Of a stretch of 47,516 bases of DNA, positions 1 to 9,233 are shown piece after piece. The notes under the pieces were generated by a model. That model did no database searches and was not told the DNA's origin. It was given only the letters and a program-made list of their open reading frames with translations. The stretch covers positions 1 through 47,516 of the forward strand of contig NZ_JAGSOG010000035.1 of assembly GCF_018139695.1 (NCBI RefSeq), in the 5' to 3' direction. Source of the stretch: Actinospica durhamensis. Lineage in GTDB: Bacteria > Actinomycetota > Actinomycetes > Streptomycetales > Catenulisporaceae. The position numbers and the translations under genes are program-made. Each line of letters starts with the position of its first letter. Positions within the stretch are counted from its first letter, which is position 1.

Positions 1-71
1 GGGAATCCGGGGTGGGGTCGCTCGAGTGCCTCCTGAGTAATTCCCAGATCATCCTTTTTCAGGAGGAAATC

Positions 72-2636
72 ATGTCGCGTATGCGACCGCGCCTCGGCGC
101 CGTCGGACTCGCGGCTGCCGTTGTGGGAGCGTTCGCCGTACCGCAGGCTCAGGCCGCGACACCGGCTACTTCCAGCGGAGCCACCCTTTTCGTCAACAAC
201 GTCTCATCGAGCTGCACCGACAGCGGCACCGGAACGCAGGCCGCGCCGTACTGCAGCATCCAGGCCGCGGCCGACGCCGCCGCGCCCGGCGACACCGTCA
301 GCATCGCCGGGACTCCGGGCTACTACGCTCCCTCCTACGGCGCCGTGACGATCACGAAGTCGGGCACCGCCGCCGCGCCGATCACCTTCGCGGGCACCGG
401 AACCACCTACACCAGGACCGGTTCGCTCACGATCGACGGCAGCTACGTCGAGGTGACCGGGCTCGGCGCGGCGCAGAGCGGCACCTCGGCCTCCACCGGC
501 CTCCGCGTGAACGGTTCGCACGTCACGCTGGACGGCGACCAGACCCAGGGCACGAACGCGCCGGCGCTGGTCTTCGGCGGCTCGGTCACCGCCGACACGG
601 TCTCGCGCAGCGATATCTACGAGTACGGCTCCGGCAACGTCGTCCAGATCGCCTCGGGCGACAACGGCGTCGTGCTGACCACGAACCAGATCGACAACGT
701 GGCCTCTGGCGAAACCACCACCGGCAGCGACGTCACGGTCTCCGGGGCCAAGAACACCGTGCTGACCGCGAACACCATCATCGTGCCCTGCAACACCGGC
801 ATCGCGGTGACCGGTTCGACCGGGACGAGCATCGAGAACAACGTCGTGGCCGGCCTCGGCGGATGCACGACCACCTTCACGAACCTCTCCGTCGACTCCG
901 CGTCCGCGTCGTCGACGACGGTGGACTACAACGAGCTCTCGCAGATGACGGACAACATCGCTCCGTACAGCTGGGCGGGCAAGACGTACCCGACCCCGGC
1001 CGCGCTGAAGGCGGCCACCGGCCAGGGCGCGCACGACGAGGACGAGCAGTACATCGACACCACCACCTTCCAGATGCCCACCGGCGACGGTGTCGCCGAC
1101 GGCAACCCGAGCGCTCCGGACGAGCTGAGCACCGACTTCTACGGCAACACCTGGCCGGGCGCCGCTCCCGACCGCGGCGCGGTCGCGATCGAGGACTTCA
1201 CCGGGACCACCGTGCAGACCGGCGCGTTCGGACAGCAGGCCGGCGTCAACATCGCTCTGCAGGGCGTGGCCTGGGGCGAGAGCGACAGCTACTCGGTCGA
1301 CTGGGGCGACGGAAAGGCCGACGTCGGCATGAGCCTCGGCGACGAGACGCCGGGGAACTTCAACGCCCTCGAGGACTCGCACATGTACGCCCGTCCGGGC
1401 ACGTACACCGTCACCGCGATCATCAAGGCCGGCACGCAGACGGTCACCAAGACCGCCACGGTCACCACGACCGGCAGCACGTACGTGCCGGTGACCCCGA
1501 CCCGGGTGCTCGACACCCGCAAGGGCCTCGGCGCGAAGCAGGCGAAGATCGGGGCCGGCGCCACCATCGCGGTCGACGTCACCAGCGGCGTCAGCGTTCC
1601 GGCGGGCCTGGGCACCGTGACCGCCGTGGTCATGAACGTGACCGCGGCCGACGAGACCGGCAACGGCGTCATCACCGCCTACCCCGACGGCGGCACGCTG
1701 CCGGAGGCCTCGAACCTGAACTTCTCCACCGGCCGCAACGTGCCGAACCTGGTCACGGTGAAGGTCGGATCCGACGACAAGGTCGACTTCCACAACGGCT
1801 CGAACGCGAGCACCGACCTGCTGGCCGACGTCGCCGGCTACTACGTGCAGGGCACCGGCGGCAGCTACTACGTGCCCAACACCCCGAAGCGCGTCCTCGA
1901 CACCCGCAACGGCACCGGCGGCACCACCGGCGCGGTCCCGGCCGGCGGCACCATCTCGCTGAGCGTGCCGACCTGCAGCCAGACCACCTCCTCCGGCACC
2001 CAGACGGCCACCGCCGCGGCCGTGGCCATGAACGTCACCGCGGTCGCCCCGACGGCCAACGGCGTGGTCACCGTCTACCCCGACGGCGGCAACGTGCCCA
2101 CGGCCTCGAACCTGAACTACAACAAGGGCCAGAACCTCCCGAACATGGTCGTGGTCGCGGTGGGCTCGGACGGCAAGGTCGAGCTGCACAACTCCTCGGC
2201 CGGCACCGTCGAGCTGGTGGCCGACCTCGAAGGCTGCTACTCCTCGCTGGGCGACGCCTTCGTTCCGCTCAACCCGGTCCGCGACCTCGACACCCGGTCC
2301 GGTCTGGGCCAGGGCTCGACGACCGGCGTCCCGGTCGGCGCGGGCAAGAACGCCCAGTACGTCGGCACCCCGAACGGCTTCAGCGACCTGTGGAACGCGA
2401 CCGGCGTGGTCATGAACGTCACCGTCACGGACGCGAAGGCGAACGGTGTCATCACCGCCTACCCGATCGGCCCGAACGGGACCCTGCCGAACGCCTCGAA
2501 CCTCAACTACCTCAAGGGCCAGACCGTCCCGAACCTGGTGATGGTCGCGACCGACGGCGTCACCCCGGTCAACCTGCACAACAACTCCACCGGCTCCGTC
2601 GACCTGATCGCGGACCTGTTCGGATACTTCAGCTGA
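72..2636 (+). CDS. Secreted beta-helix / PKD / LDTR-repeat protein (copy 1)
   Basis: An exported protein of 854 residues. The start is the ATG at 72, because AGGAGG lies at 61-66 and a typical Sec signal peptide follows (about residues 1-29, ending in AQAA). Residues 35-330 have the repetitive G/S/T/V/N-rich pattern of a right-handed parallel beta-helix, opened by the pair SC...YCSIQAA. A PKD-like domain follows near 400-455 (VDWGDG ... HMYARPGTYTV). Three C-terminal repeats begin near 470, 597 and 730. Each starts P-x-R-x-LDTR, passes through NVT ... NGV and SNLNY or SNLNF, and ends in DL-x-G-Y or similar. It lies 49 bases upstream of a paralogue with the same plan and is probably co-transcribed with it. 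The job is unknown. A surface or matrix role, perhaps carbohydrate binding, is inference from the fold types. Confidence 0.9.
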   Translation: MSRMRPRLGAVGLAAAVVGAFAVPQAQAATPATSSGATLFVNNVSSSCTDSGTGTQAAPYCSIQAAADAAAPGDTVSIAGTPGYYAPSYGAVTITKSGTAAAPITFAGTGTTYTRTGSLTIDGSYVEVTGLGAAQSGTSASTGLRVNGSHVTLDGDQTQGTNAPALVFGGSVTADTVSRSDIYEYGSGNVVQIASGDNGVVLTTNQIDNVASGETTTGSDVTVSGAKNTVLTANTIIVPCNTGIAVTGSTGTSIENNVVAGLGGCTTTFTNLSVDSASASSTTVDYNELSQMTDNIAPYSWAGKTYPTPAALKAATGQGAHDEDEQYIDTTTFQMPTGDGVADGNPSAPDELSTDFYGNTWPGAAPDRGAVAIEDFTGTTVQTGAFGQQAGVNIALQGVAWGESDSYSVDWGDGKADVGMSLGDETPGNFNALEDSHMYARPGTYTVTAIIKAGTQTVTKTATVTTTGSTYVPVTPTRVLDTRKGLGAKQAKIGAGATIAVDVTSGVSVPAGLGTVTAVVMNVTAADETGNGVITAYPDGGTLPEASNLNFSTGRNVPNLVTVKVGSDDKVDFHNGSNASTDLLADVAGYYVQGTGGSYYVPNTPKRVLDTRNGTGGTTGAVPAGGTISLSVPTCSQTTSSGTQTATAAAVAMNVTAVAPTANGVVTVYPDGGNVPTASNLNYNKGQNLPNMVVVAVGSDGKVELHNSSAGTVELVADLEGCYSSLGDAFVPLNPVRDLDTRSGLGQGSTTGVPVGAGKNAQYVGTPNGFSDLWNATGVVMNVTVTDAKANGVITAYPIGPNGTLPNASNLNYLKGQTVPNLVMVATDGVTPVNLHNNSTGSVDLIADLFGYFS

Positions 2637-2685
2637 GGTGGCCGATCCCATGAGCACATCCACACGAACCGAGGGAGGCACTCGC

Positions 2686-5316
2686 ATGCGCAAGCGCAAC
2701 GTCGCCGTGACGACGGCGCTGCTCGTGTCGGTCGGCTCGCTGGCACCCACGGCCGCTCACGCGGCCGCTGCCACGACGATCTACGTCAACAACGCCAACG
2801 GAGCGAACTGCTCCGACTCCGCCGCCGGCGCGGGCACCGCCGCCGCCCCGTACTGCACCGTGCAGGCCGCGGTGAACGTCGCGGGCGCCGGCCAGACCGT
2901 GCTGGTCGAGCCGGGCACGTACAACGAGAACGTCTCCATCACGCACGGCGGCTCCGCGGGCTCGCCGCTCGTCGTCGAATCCGCGCAGTCGCAGCAGGCT
3001 CAGGTCGGCTACGCCACGGGCTCGATCGTCGTGGCCGCCGCGACCGCCCCCGCCTTCACGGTCTCCGGCACGTCGTACGTGACCGTCTCCGGATTCGCGA
3101 CGAACGGGATGAGCGGTCTGGCGGCCAAGGTCGACGGCTCCTCGAACGTCACCGTCAACGGCCTGCTCGTCAACGACTGGACCACGGGCCTGGGCAACGA
3201 CGCGCCGGTCATCCAGGTGACCGGCGGCAGCTCGGCCGTGACCGTCAGCCGCAACACCGTCAACGCGAACTCCTACCCGGCCCTGATCCAGGTCGACTCC
3301 GGGAGCACGGGGAACTTCGTCACCACGAACGCGCTCAACGGCTACAGCGAGGGCGTCGTGGTGGACGGCTCCACCGGCAACGCCGTCACCAGCAACACCA
3401 TCGAAGACATATGCGACGAGGGTGTCGCCCTGACCGGAGCCTCCACCGGCAGCACGATCGAGAACAACATCGTGCAGAGCCTGTCGGACGACACCTCAGG
3501 CAACTGCGCGAAGACGACCGCGACCGCGGCCGGCATCAACGTGGACAGCGCGGCGACGACCGGGACGAAGCTCGACTACAACATCGTCTACGTCTACGAG
3601 AACCCCTACGACTGGGCCGGCACGACCTACCAGCAGGCCTCCGACCTCGACAACGCGGTCAGCCAGGGCGCGCACGACATCAACGACGACCCCCAGGCCT
3701 ACACGGTGCCCTACGGCGCCTCCCCGGCCATCGACTCGGCGGACGCGAGCGCGCCCGGCGAGCTGAGCACGGACCTGCTCGGCAACACCCGCGCGGACGA
3801 CACGCAGGTGGCGAACACCGGGGCGGGCACGCCGACGTACTACGACCGCGGCGCGTACGAGCTCGAGGACCCGCTGGCGCCGGTCGTGGGCCTCGACACC
3901 GAGAGCGGCACGGTCCCCAGCGTCATCACCGCTTCGGAGTCCGGAGCGGACACCGGCTGGGCCCCGGTCACCTCGTGGAGCATCGACTTCGGTGACGGCT
4001 CCGCCACGGCGAAGCAGACCACGAGCACGCCGGAGAAGATCAGCCACACCTACACCGAGGCCGGCGAGTACACGGTGAGCCTCACCGCCACCGACGGCTA
4101 CGGCGCGGACGGGCGCGGATCCACGACCACGACCGAGAAGGTCTGGATCCTCAACAGCAGCGTCTTCCACCCGGTGACCCAGGCGCGCATCCTGGACACC
4201 CGCAAGGGCACCGGCACCGGCGGCGTCGTCGCCCCGGTCAAGATGAACGCCGGAGTCGCGCTGAAGGTCGAGGGCGTCGACTCGATCCCGGCCACCGGCG
4301 TCAAGGCCGTCGCCTTGAACCTCACCGTGGCCGGGCCGACCGGCAACGGCTACGTCGAGGCCTACGCCGACGGGAGCACCCGTCCGACCACCTCGAACAT
4401 GAACTACACCAAGGGTGAGAACCTCGCCACGCAGGTCATCGCCCCGGTCGGCACCGACGGCAAGATCGACCTCTACAACGGCATGACCGGCGGCGCCACC
4501 GACCTGATCGCCGACGTGGTGGGCTACTACGGTCCCGGCGCGGGCTACGGCGCCGGCGTCTTCGGCGGCCCGACCCGCCTGCTCGACACCCGGCACGGAG
4601 TCGGCACCGGCACCAACGGCAAGGCGGTCCCGGTCCCGGCCGGCGGCACGCTCAAGCTCACCCCGGACAACGCCGAGCAGTTCTTCGGCCCGAACGAGAC
4701 GGCCGTGTTCAACGTGACCGTCGTCGACGAGAAGAGCAACGGCTTCCTGACGGTCTACCCGGACGGCGCCACCCGCCCGGGCACCTCGAACATCAACTTC
4801 CGCACCGGCCAGGCGATCGCCAACGAGGTGTTCGCGCAGACCGGTTCCGACGGGACGATCGACTTCTACAACGCCGGCACCGGCACGATCGACCTGATCG
4901 CGGACATCCTGGGCGACTACGACACCGAGGCCCAGTCGGGTTACGTGCCGATCAGCCCGGTCCGGGTGATCGACACGCGCAGCGGCAAGGGCGCGCCGAA
5001 GGGCGCGGTCAAGGCCTTCGGCACCATCAGCAACACGCTCACGGGTCTGGCCGGCGTGCCGACGACGACCCCGACCAACGTCGACGGCTGGGCCGCGACG
5101 GCGACCGTCGTCTCGCCGACGGCCAACGGCGACCTCGAGGTCTACCCCGGGTACTCCGACAACGCGCCGGGCGTCTCCACGCTCAACTTCACCGCGGGCG
5201 CCACCGTGGCCAACTCGACCATGATGGGGAACGAGGAAGGGCTCAAGATCTACAACCAGAGCCCGGGCACGAGCCAGATCCTGCTGGACGTCTCCGGGTA
5301 CTTCTCGGCCTCGTGA
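2686..5316 (+). CDS. Secreted beta-helix / PKD / LDTR-repeat protein (copy 2)
   Basis: Paralogue of the gene just upstream, 876 residues. The ATG at 2686 is chosen over an in-frame ATG at 2650 because GAGGGAGG (2671-2678) precedes it and a signal peptide follows directly (residues 1-27, ending AHAA). The beta-helix region (about 30-400) opens with a Cys pair (NCSDS ... YCTVQAA). A PKD-like domain sits near 430-485 (IDFGDG ... HTYTEAGEYTV). Three repeats start near 495, 625 and 752, with ILDTR, LLDTR and VIDTR. The frame closes at the TGA at 5316, and a strong hairpin follows at 5349-5380. No sortase motif or transmembrane anchor is visible, so the protein is probably released or held non-covalently. 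Function unknown. Confidence 0.9.
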   Translation: MRKRNVAVTTALLVSVGSLAPTAAHAAAATTIYVNNANGANCSDSAAGAGTAAAPYCTVQAAVNVAGAGQTVLVEPGTYNENVSITHGGSAGSPLVVESAQSQQAQVGYATGSIVVAAATAPAFTVSGTSYVTVSGFATNGMSGLAAKVDGSSNVTVNGLLVNDWTTGLGNDAPVIQVTGGSSAVTVSRNTVNANSYPALIQVDSGSTGNFVTTNALNGYSEGVVVDGSTGNAVTSNTIEDICDEGVALTGASTGSTIENNIVQSLSDDTSGNCAKTTATAAGINVDSAATTGTKLDYNIVYVYENPYDWAGTTYQQASDLDNAVSQGAHDINDDPQAYTVPYGASPAIDSADASAPGELSTDLLGNTRADDTQVANTGAGTPTYYDRGAYELEDPLAPVVGLDTESGTVPSVITASESGADTGWAPVTSWSIDFGDGSATAKQTTSTPEKISHTYTEAGEYTVSLTATDGYGADGRGSTTTTEKVWILNSSVFHPVTQARILDTRKGTGTGGVVAPVKMNAGVALKVEGVDSIPATGVKAVALNLTVAGPTGNGYVEAYADGSTRPTTSNMNYTKGENLATQVIAPVGTDGKIDLYNGMTGGATDLIADVVGYYGPGAGYGAGVFGGPTRLLDTRHGVGTGTNGKAVPVPAGGTLKLTPDNAEQFFGPNETAVFNVTVVDEKSNGFLTVYPDGATRPGTSNINFRTGQAIANEVFAQTGSDGTIDFYNAGTGTIDLIADILGDYDTEAQSGYVPISPVRVIDTRSGKGAPKGAVKAFGTISNTLTGLAGVPTTTPTNVDGWAATATVVSPTANGDLEVYPGYSDNAPGVSTLNFTAGATVANSTMMGNEEGLKIYNQSPGTSQILLDVSGYFSAS

Positions 5317-5348
5317 CCGGCAGATCGGCGAACGGCTGATCCGAACGA

Positions 5349-5380
5349 CGAGGGCCGCGGGATCACTCCCGCGGCCCTCG
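5349..5380. terminator. Bidirectional hairpin terminator
   Basis: A perfect 14-bp inverted repeat (5349-5362 with 5367-5380, loop TCAC) lies between two converging genes. It can end transcription from both sides. No long T-run follows, as is usual in high-GC actinomycetes. Confidence 0.85.
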
Positions 5381-5393
5381 CGCGTTTCTCCGC

Positions 5394-6275
5394 CTACTTC
5401 CGCTCCTGCTTCTCCACCTCGTGCAACGGCTCCCGCCTGCGCTCGGCCAGCGTGCCCCACAACACCGTCGAGACCACCCCCACCGCCGTGAGCAGCTCGG
5501 CCCAGAAGAACGCCGCGTAGTCCAGCAGGCATCCGATCGGCGGCGCCCCCGGCGCGACGTTGCGCAGCGCCGCCAGCGCGAACAGCGTCGCGGCCATCCA
5601 GCCGAGCGCCGGCCACACCAGGCCGCGCCGGCGTGAGACGAGGATCCAGGCGCCCGTGAGCACCGACAGCGCCAGCGCCCACATGACGATCATCATGAAC
5701 ACCGCCATGATCTTCGTCCCCTGAGCCCGCGTGAGATGCTCCACCTGGTAGACCACATGGTTCGTCGTGCGTGAGCTGACCGCGCTGAAGCGGAAGAACG
5801 GGTCGATGTCGCTGAACGTCATCGAGACCGGCACCTGAACCCCGTCCACGACGGCCGCGAACGCGAGTTCGGTGTCGTAGCCGTCGAACGGGTAGTCGGA
5901 GATCGTCCCGCCGTACAGGCTCATGTCCAGATCCTGCGCAGTCGCGGATCGGCCCGCCGGGAACTGGACCTCGGAGTGCGTGGGCGAGGTGGAGTACAGG
6001 GTGATCTGCTTCGCCGGCGCGTTCACCCCGCTGTCCTCGAGGAAGCTCCCCGTGGGCACCACCTCGACCCGCAGCTGCACCCGCCGCTGCGCCGCACTGA
6101 CCTGTTGCGCCGTCACATACAGCTCGATCCGATCCGGCGCGGCCGTGTCCCCCACCACCGTCGCCTGGTGCTCCACCGCCCGCCCGTTCAGATACAGCAG
6201 GATTCCGGCGGCGCACAGCAGCGGCACGAGCAGCACCGCAGCCACCCGCCTGACCAGCACGAACCTGCCTCGCAC
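5394..6275 (-). CDS. DUF4436 family membrane protein
   Basis: A protein of 293 residues starting at GTG (6275), with GGAG a few bases upstream. It has an N-terminal membrane segment (about residues 9-28, LLVPLLCAAGILLYLNG), a long extracytoplasmic beta-rich stretch containing YPFDGYDTELAF, and three further hydrophobic segments at about 188-210, 220-238 and 250-272. The order of these parts and the motif RNVAPGAPPIGCLLDY fit my memory of DUF4436 proteins, which are common in actinobacteria and of unknown function. The C-terminus is charged (ERRREPLHEVEKQERK). It lies 108 bases downstream of the multicopper oxidase gene on the same strand and may be co-transcribed with it. Family assignment is from motif recall only. 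Confidence 0.8.
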   Translation of the reverse strand: MRGRFVLVRRVAAVLLVPLLCAAGILLYLNGRAVEHQATVVGDTAAPDRIELYVTAQQVSAAQRRVQLRVEVVPTGSFLEDSGVNAPAKQITLYSTSPTHSEVQFPAGRSATAQDLDMSLYGGTISDYPFDGYDTELAFAAVVDGVQVPVSMTFSDIDPFFRFSAVSSRTTNHVVYQVEHLTRAQGTKIMAVFMMIVMWALALSVLTGAWILVSRRRGLVWPALGWMAATLFALAALRNVAPGAPPIGCLLDYAAFFWAELLTAVGVVSTVLWGTLAERRREPLHEVEKQERK

Positions 6276-6383
6276 CGCTCCAGTCTGGTCCGGCGCCGCC
6301 CCTGGCGCACCCGACCACCGTCGAACGGGCTAGGTCGTGTCCGCGCAGGAGCCGCGCAGGGGCCGCGCGGGAGGTCCGGGAGG

Positions 6384-8633
6384 TCAGCGCGTCGGCGCGT
6401 ACGGGCGCATCATCTCGTTGTCCTCGTGGTCGATGATGTGGCAGTGCCAGACGTAGCCCGGTCCTCGGGTGGGGTCGAAGGGGAACAGGTTCTCTCCCGG
6501 CACGACGCCGCCCACCGGCGTCTCGGTGGGCGCCCAGCGGGCGATCACCCTGGTCACCTGTCCCGGCTGGGCGTTGACCGTGTCCTTCCAGCCCGCCTCG
6601 TTCGGCTCCGGCGGCATGACCGGCCCCTGCAGGTAGGGGCCGAAGGCCGGGTTGCCGCCGAGCGCCGCGTCGTGGTTCGGCGTGAGGTAGTCACGCGGCG
6701 ATCCGTACCCGGGGATGATCACGCCCGGCTCGTAGCGGACCTCGCCCAGGGTGCCGTCGCACTTCTGCCCCTCGAAGGTGCCGCCGGGGAACTGCGCGCC
6801 CCACGCGGCGAGGTAGGCCTCGGCGTCCACCTTCTGTCGGCCGACCAGCTGGAACTGGATCAGATGGATGTGCATCGGATGCGCGAACATCGAGGCGTTG
6901 AGGATCTCCCAGACCTCGGTGGAGCCGACGCGCGGGCGCTCGGTCAGCCACAGGCCCTGGCCGTACGCGTCGGGCCGCGAGCCGGAGACCGGGGTTTCGG
7001 TCCCGGAGCGCAGGCCGGTGAAAGAGCTGTTGTTGACCAAGGCGATGAGCGTTCCGCCGACCTCGGGCGGAATGGCGCAGGCCCGCGTGTCCTGCTCGCT
7101 GAGCATGAGCTGGCGCTTGGCGTCGACCCGGACTCCCGGGCTCACCTCGCCGCGGTCCGGGTCGGCGAGCCGGGCGATCGGCGCCGGCCGCCCCGGGCCG
7201 CCACGCAGCGGCTCACCCGTGGCCGGGTCGTACGTGGCGTCCCGGCCGGAAAGCGGGAGACACACGTCGATACGCATGATCTGCCCGTCCAACGCCGGGT
7301 CCGGGAGCGTTCCGGTCGGGAACGAGTGGACCGCGTTGTTGGTCAGGATCAGCGAGCAGCCGTCGAGCCCTGAGAAGTCGATGATCAGATCGGCGCGTTC
7401 GGCGGGCGCGAGGTCGAGCCGTTTCGCCTCCGGCCGACCCGGCGTGTTCAGCTCCGCCGGCCGGTCGAGCAGTCCGCCGTCGGTGCCGATCTGCCAGAAC
7501 GCGGCCGCCGACGGCGCGCAGCTCAGATCCGCGTTGTGCGCCTCGGTGAGGTTCATCGACAGGTACCTGCCGTTGCATCCGTTCAGGACGCGGAAGCGGT
7601 AACGGCGCGGTTCGACGGCGAGCACCGGCCAGGTACGGCCGTTCACGACCATCGCGTCACCCTGGAACGCCGGAATCCAGTACGGATGCGCCGCCTGATT
7701 GGGCGGCCCGCCGACCAGGCCTCCGGAGGCCGCGCTGTCGGGGAAGAGCAACTGGCCGTCCGTGTCGAACTGCCGGTCCTGGATCGCGATCTCGATCTCG
7801 TACGGGTCGGCCGGAAGTCGCAGGGGGTTGTCCGGCCGGCCGGTGTCGTACCGGTCCCGTACGAGGTAGAAGGCGGCGAGGCCGGCGTACACGTTGAGCC
7901 GGGTGATGCCGAGGGCGTGATCGTGGAACCAGAGCGTGCAGGACGGCTGCGCGTTCGGATACCGATAGACGGCCTCGTTCGGCGCGCCCGGGCCGAAGGA
8001 CTCGTACCCGGGTCCGCGCCGGCCGTCCGCGGTGAACCAGCCCTGCGGTCCCCCGTCGGCGCCGGAGTGCACCTCGCCGCCGTGCAGGTGAGCGACGGCC
8101 GGGAACGGACCGCGATAGGGCCGGGTGGAGTCCATCCGGTTCAGCGGGTCGGCCCAGTGGATCGTCTGGTCGACCGTGAGCAGCGGTGCGACCCGGGAAC
8201 CGCCGTCGACCCCCGGCAGCTTGTTGACGTAGCGGACAGTGGTGGGTCGCCCCGACCATGCCTCGACGGTGTAGCCCGGCCAGCTCGCGGGCCGCCCCGC
8301 CACCTGGTATCCCCACACCCAGGTGCCTTCCGCATACGCGCTCGGATACATCGAGGGCGGGAGCACGTGCTGCGCGAACTCGACGAACGCGGTCGTCATC
8401 GAGGACGCACGGACGCGCTTCCCGCTGAAGGTCGGGAGGCTCTCGACATACTTGGGGATGTTCGCGCCAGGCAGCGGGGTCTGCGGCCGAAGCACCGACG
8501 CCGCCGCCGGTGACGGGCTGACCAGCGTGTCGAGCGTGGTGGCGGTCGCGAAGCCGAGGCCGCCCGCGACAAGCAGCCGCCGACGGCTCAGATCCGGCGC
8601 GGCAGACGGGTGATCGGTGGTTTCATCCGACAA
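6384..8633 (-). CDS. Tat-exported multicopper oxidase (CotA / phenoxazinone synthase type)
   Basis: A protein of 749 residues starting at TTG (8633), with GGGAAGG upstream. The N-terminus carries a twin-arginine signal (SRRRLLVAGG then a hydrophobic stretch ending PSPAAA), so it is probably exported folded with copper. All four copper-ligand motifs are present: HLHGG near residue 181, WFHDHALGI near 236, HPMHIHLIQFQ near 584, and HCHIIDHEDNEMM near 728-740. The last supplies the His-Cys-His and axial Met of the type 1 site. The enzyme should oxidise phenolic or o-aminophenol substrates, or metal ions, while reducing O2 to water. It is longer than CotA (about 510 residues) and closer to phenoxazinone synthase and other large bacterial laccases. 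The substrate cannot be told from sequence. Confidence 0.95.
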   Translation of the reverse strand: MSDETTDHPSAAPDLSRRRLLVAGGLGFATATTLDTLVSPSPAAASVLRPQTPLPGANIPKYVESLPTFSGKRVRASSMTTAFVEFAQHVLPPSMYPSAYAEGTWVWGYQVAGRPASWPGYTVEAWSGRPTTVRYVNKLPGVDGGSRVAPLLTVDQTIHWADPLNRMDSTRPYRGPFPAVAHLHGGEVHSGADGGPQGWFTADGRRGPGYESFGPGAPNEAVYRYPNAQPSCTLWFHDHALGITRLNVYAGLAAFYLVRDRYDTGRPDNPLRLPADPYEIEIAIQDRQFDTDGQLLFPDSAASGGLVGGPPNQAAHPYWIPAFQGDAMVVNGRTWPVLAVEPRRYRFRVLNGCNGRYLSMNLTEAHNADLSCAPSAAAFWQIGTDGGLLDRPAELNTPGRPEAKRLDLAPAERADLIIDFSGLDGCSLILTNNAVHSFPTGTLPDPALDGQIMRIDVCLPLSGRDATYDPATGEPLRGGPGRPAPIARLADPDRGEVSPGVRVDAKRQLMLSEQDTRACAIPPEVGGTLIALVNNSSFTGLRSGTETPVSGSRPDAYGQGLWLTERPRVGSTEVWEILNASMFAHPMHIHLIQFQLVGRQKVDAEAYLAAWGAQFPGGTFEGQKCDGTLGEVRYEPGVIIPGYGSPRDYLTPNHDAALGGNPAFGPYLQGPVMPPEPNEAGWKDTVNAQPGQVTRVIARWAPTETPVGGVVPGENLFPFDPTRGPGYVWHCHIIDHEDNEMMRPYAPTR

Positions 8634-8639
8634 GGCGGG

Positions 8640-8653
8640 CCTTCCCGGGAAGG
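8640..8653. promoter_or_regulatory. 14-bp perfect palindrome before the oxidase gene
   Basis: CCTTCCCGGGAAGG is a perfect palindrome lying 7-20 bases upstream of the TTG start at 8633. It contains the likely ribosome binding site. It could be an operator or a leader hairpin; no regulator gene is adjacent. Confidence 0.35.
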
Positions 8654-8711
8654 TGCGGCACAGCCCGCCGACCAGGTCGAAGCAGGGCCCATACCGACGT
8701 CAACCCTTGAG

Positions 8712-8738
8712 TATGCTTACTTCACCGTGAGTAGCATA
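8712..8738. promoter_or_regulatory. Imperfect dyad, candidate operator of the oxidase gene
   Basis: The two arms TATGCTTACT and AGTAGCATA are complementary except for one bulged T and face each other across an 8-base centre. They sit in a locally AT-richer patch about 80-105 bases upstream of the multicopper oxidase start. Position and symmetry suit an operator overlapping the promoter. No protein is assigned. Confidence 0.4.
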
Positions 8739-9108
8739 GGGCCTGCTCCGCGAAGTCGCGGGAACCGCCGCCTCGTGGCGTGGCGTGCGCCGGTCAGCGC
8801 AGCCCGGCCCAGCCGGCGAGATCGCGACCATGGACAGACGGACGCCCACGGATGCGGCGAGGGCCGTGAACAGGCCGGCCGCGACGATGCCGCCGGCGTT
8901 CGCATGACCGGCCGTGACCTTTCCGACGGCGCTGGCCGCTTCCAGGGTGACGGCGCCGACCGTCATGATGCGTTTGTGGAGCGGAGCCCGGATGACGGTG
9001 AGGTTCACACGCGCGAGCGTCCCATGCCCACTCAGCCCTCGTACAGTGGTTTCCGGCCACCGCGCCGCCCCTGCCGCCGAGCTGCGATCCCTGCCGCGTC
9101 GAACGCTG
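8739..9108. other. Stretch without a convincing gene
   Basis: Both strands have open frames here, but none has a ribosome binding site with a recognisable product. A leftward frame (9008-8700) would give a 102-residue weakly hydrophobic protein. I do not call it. Confidence 0.5.
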
Positions 9109-9143
9109 GAGGGCCGGTAACCGTCGACTGGTCACCGGCCCTC
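9109..9143 (-). terminator. Terminator of the 574-aa repeat protein gene
   Basis: A perfect 10-bp inverted repeat, GAGGGCCGGT (9109-9118) with ACCGGCCCTC (9134-9143), encloses a smaller ACC/GGT hairpin. It lies about 90 bases past the stop codon of the leftward gene. Confidence 0.65.
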
Positions 9144-9233
9144 GTCACGTGGAGCTTCTGGTACTTATTCGAACACGTCTCCGCAGTTCACGTGGTCGTG
9201 CAGGGATCTTCTCCGGTCGTTACCGGGTACTTG

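Noticed and set aside
204-2750. Very long open frame on the minus strand, antisense to repeat-protein copy 1
   Set aside because: Its product is Arg/Gly/Val/Asp-rich with no domain, and it mirrors the repeats of the real gene. Long antisense frames are normal at this GC content. The same applies to 3496-6318 (-), 8610-11189 (+) and 10958-12691 (+).
8700-9008. Leftward 102-residue frame upstream of the multicopper oxidase
   Set aside because: Weak hydrophobicity, no good ribosome binding site, a degenerate C-terminus, and its end overlaps the dyad likely to be regulatory.
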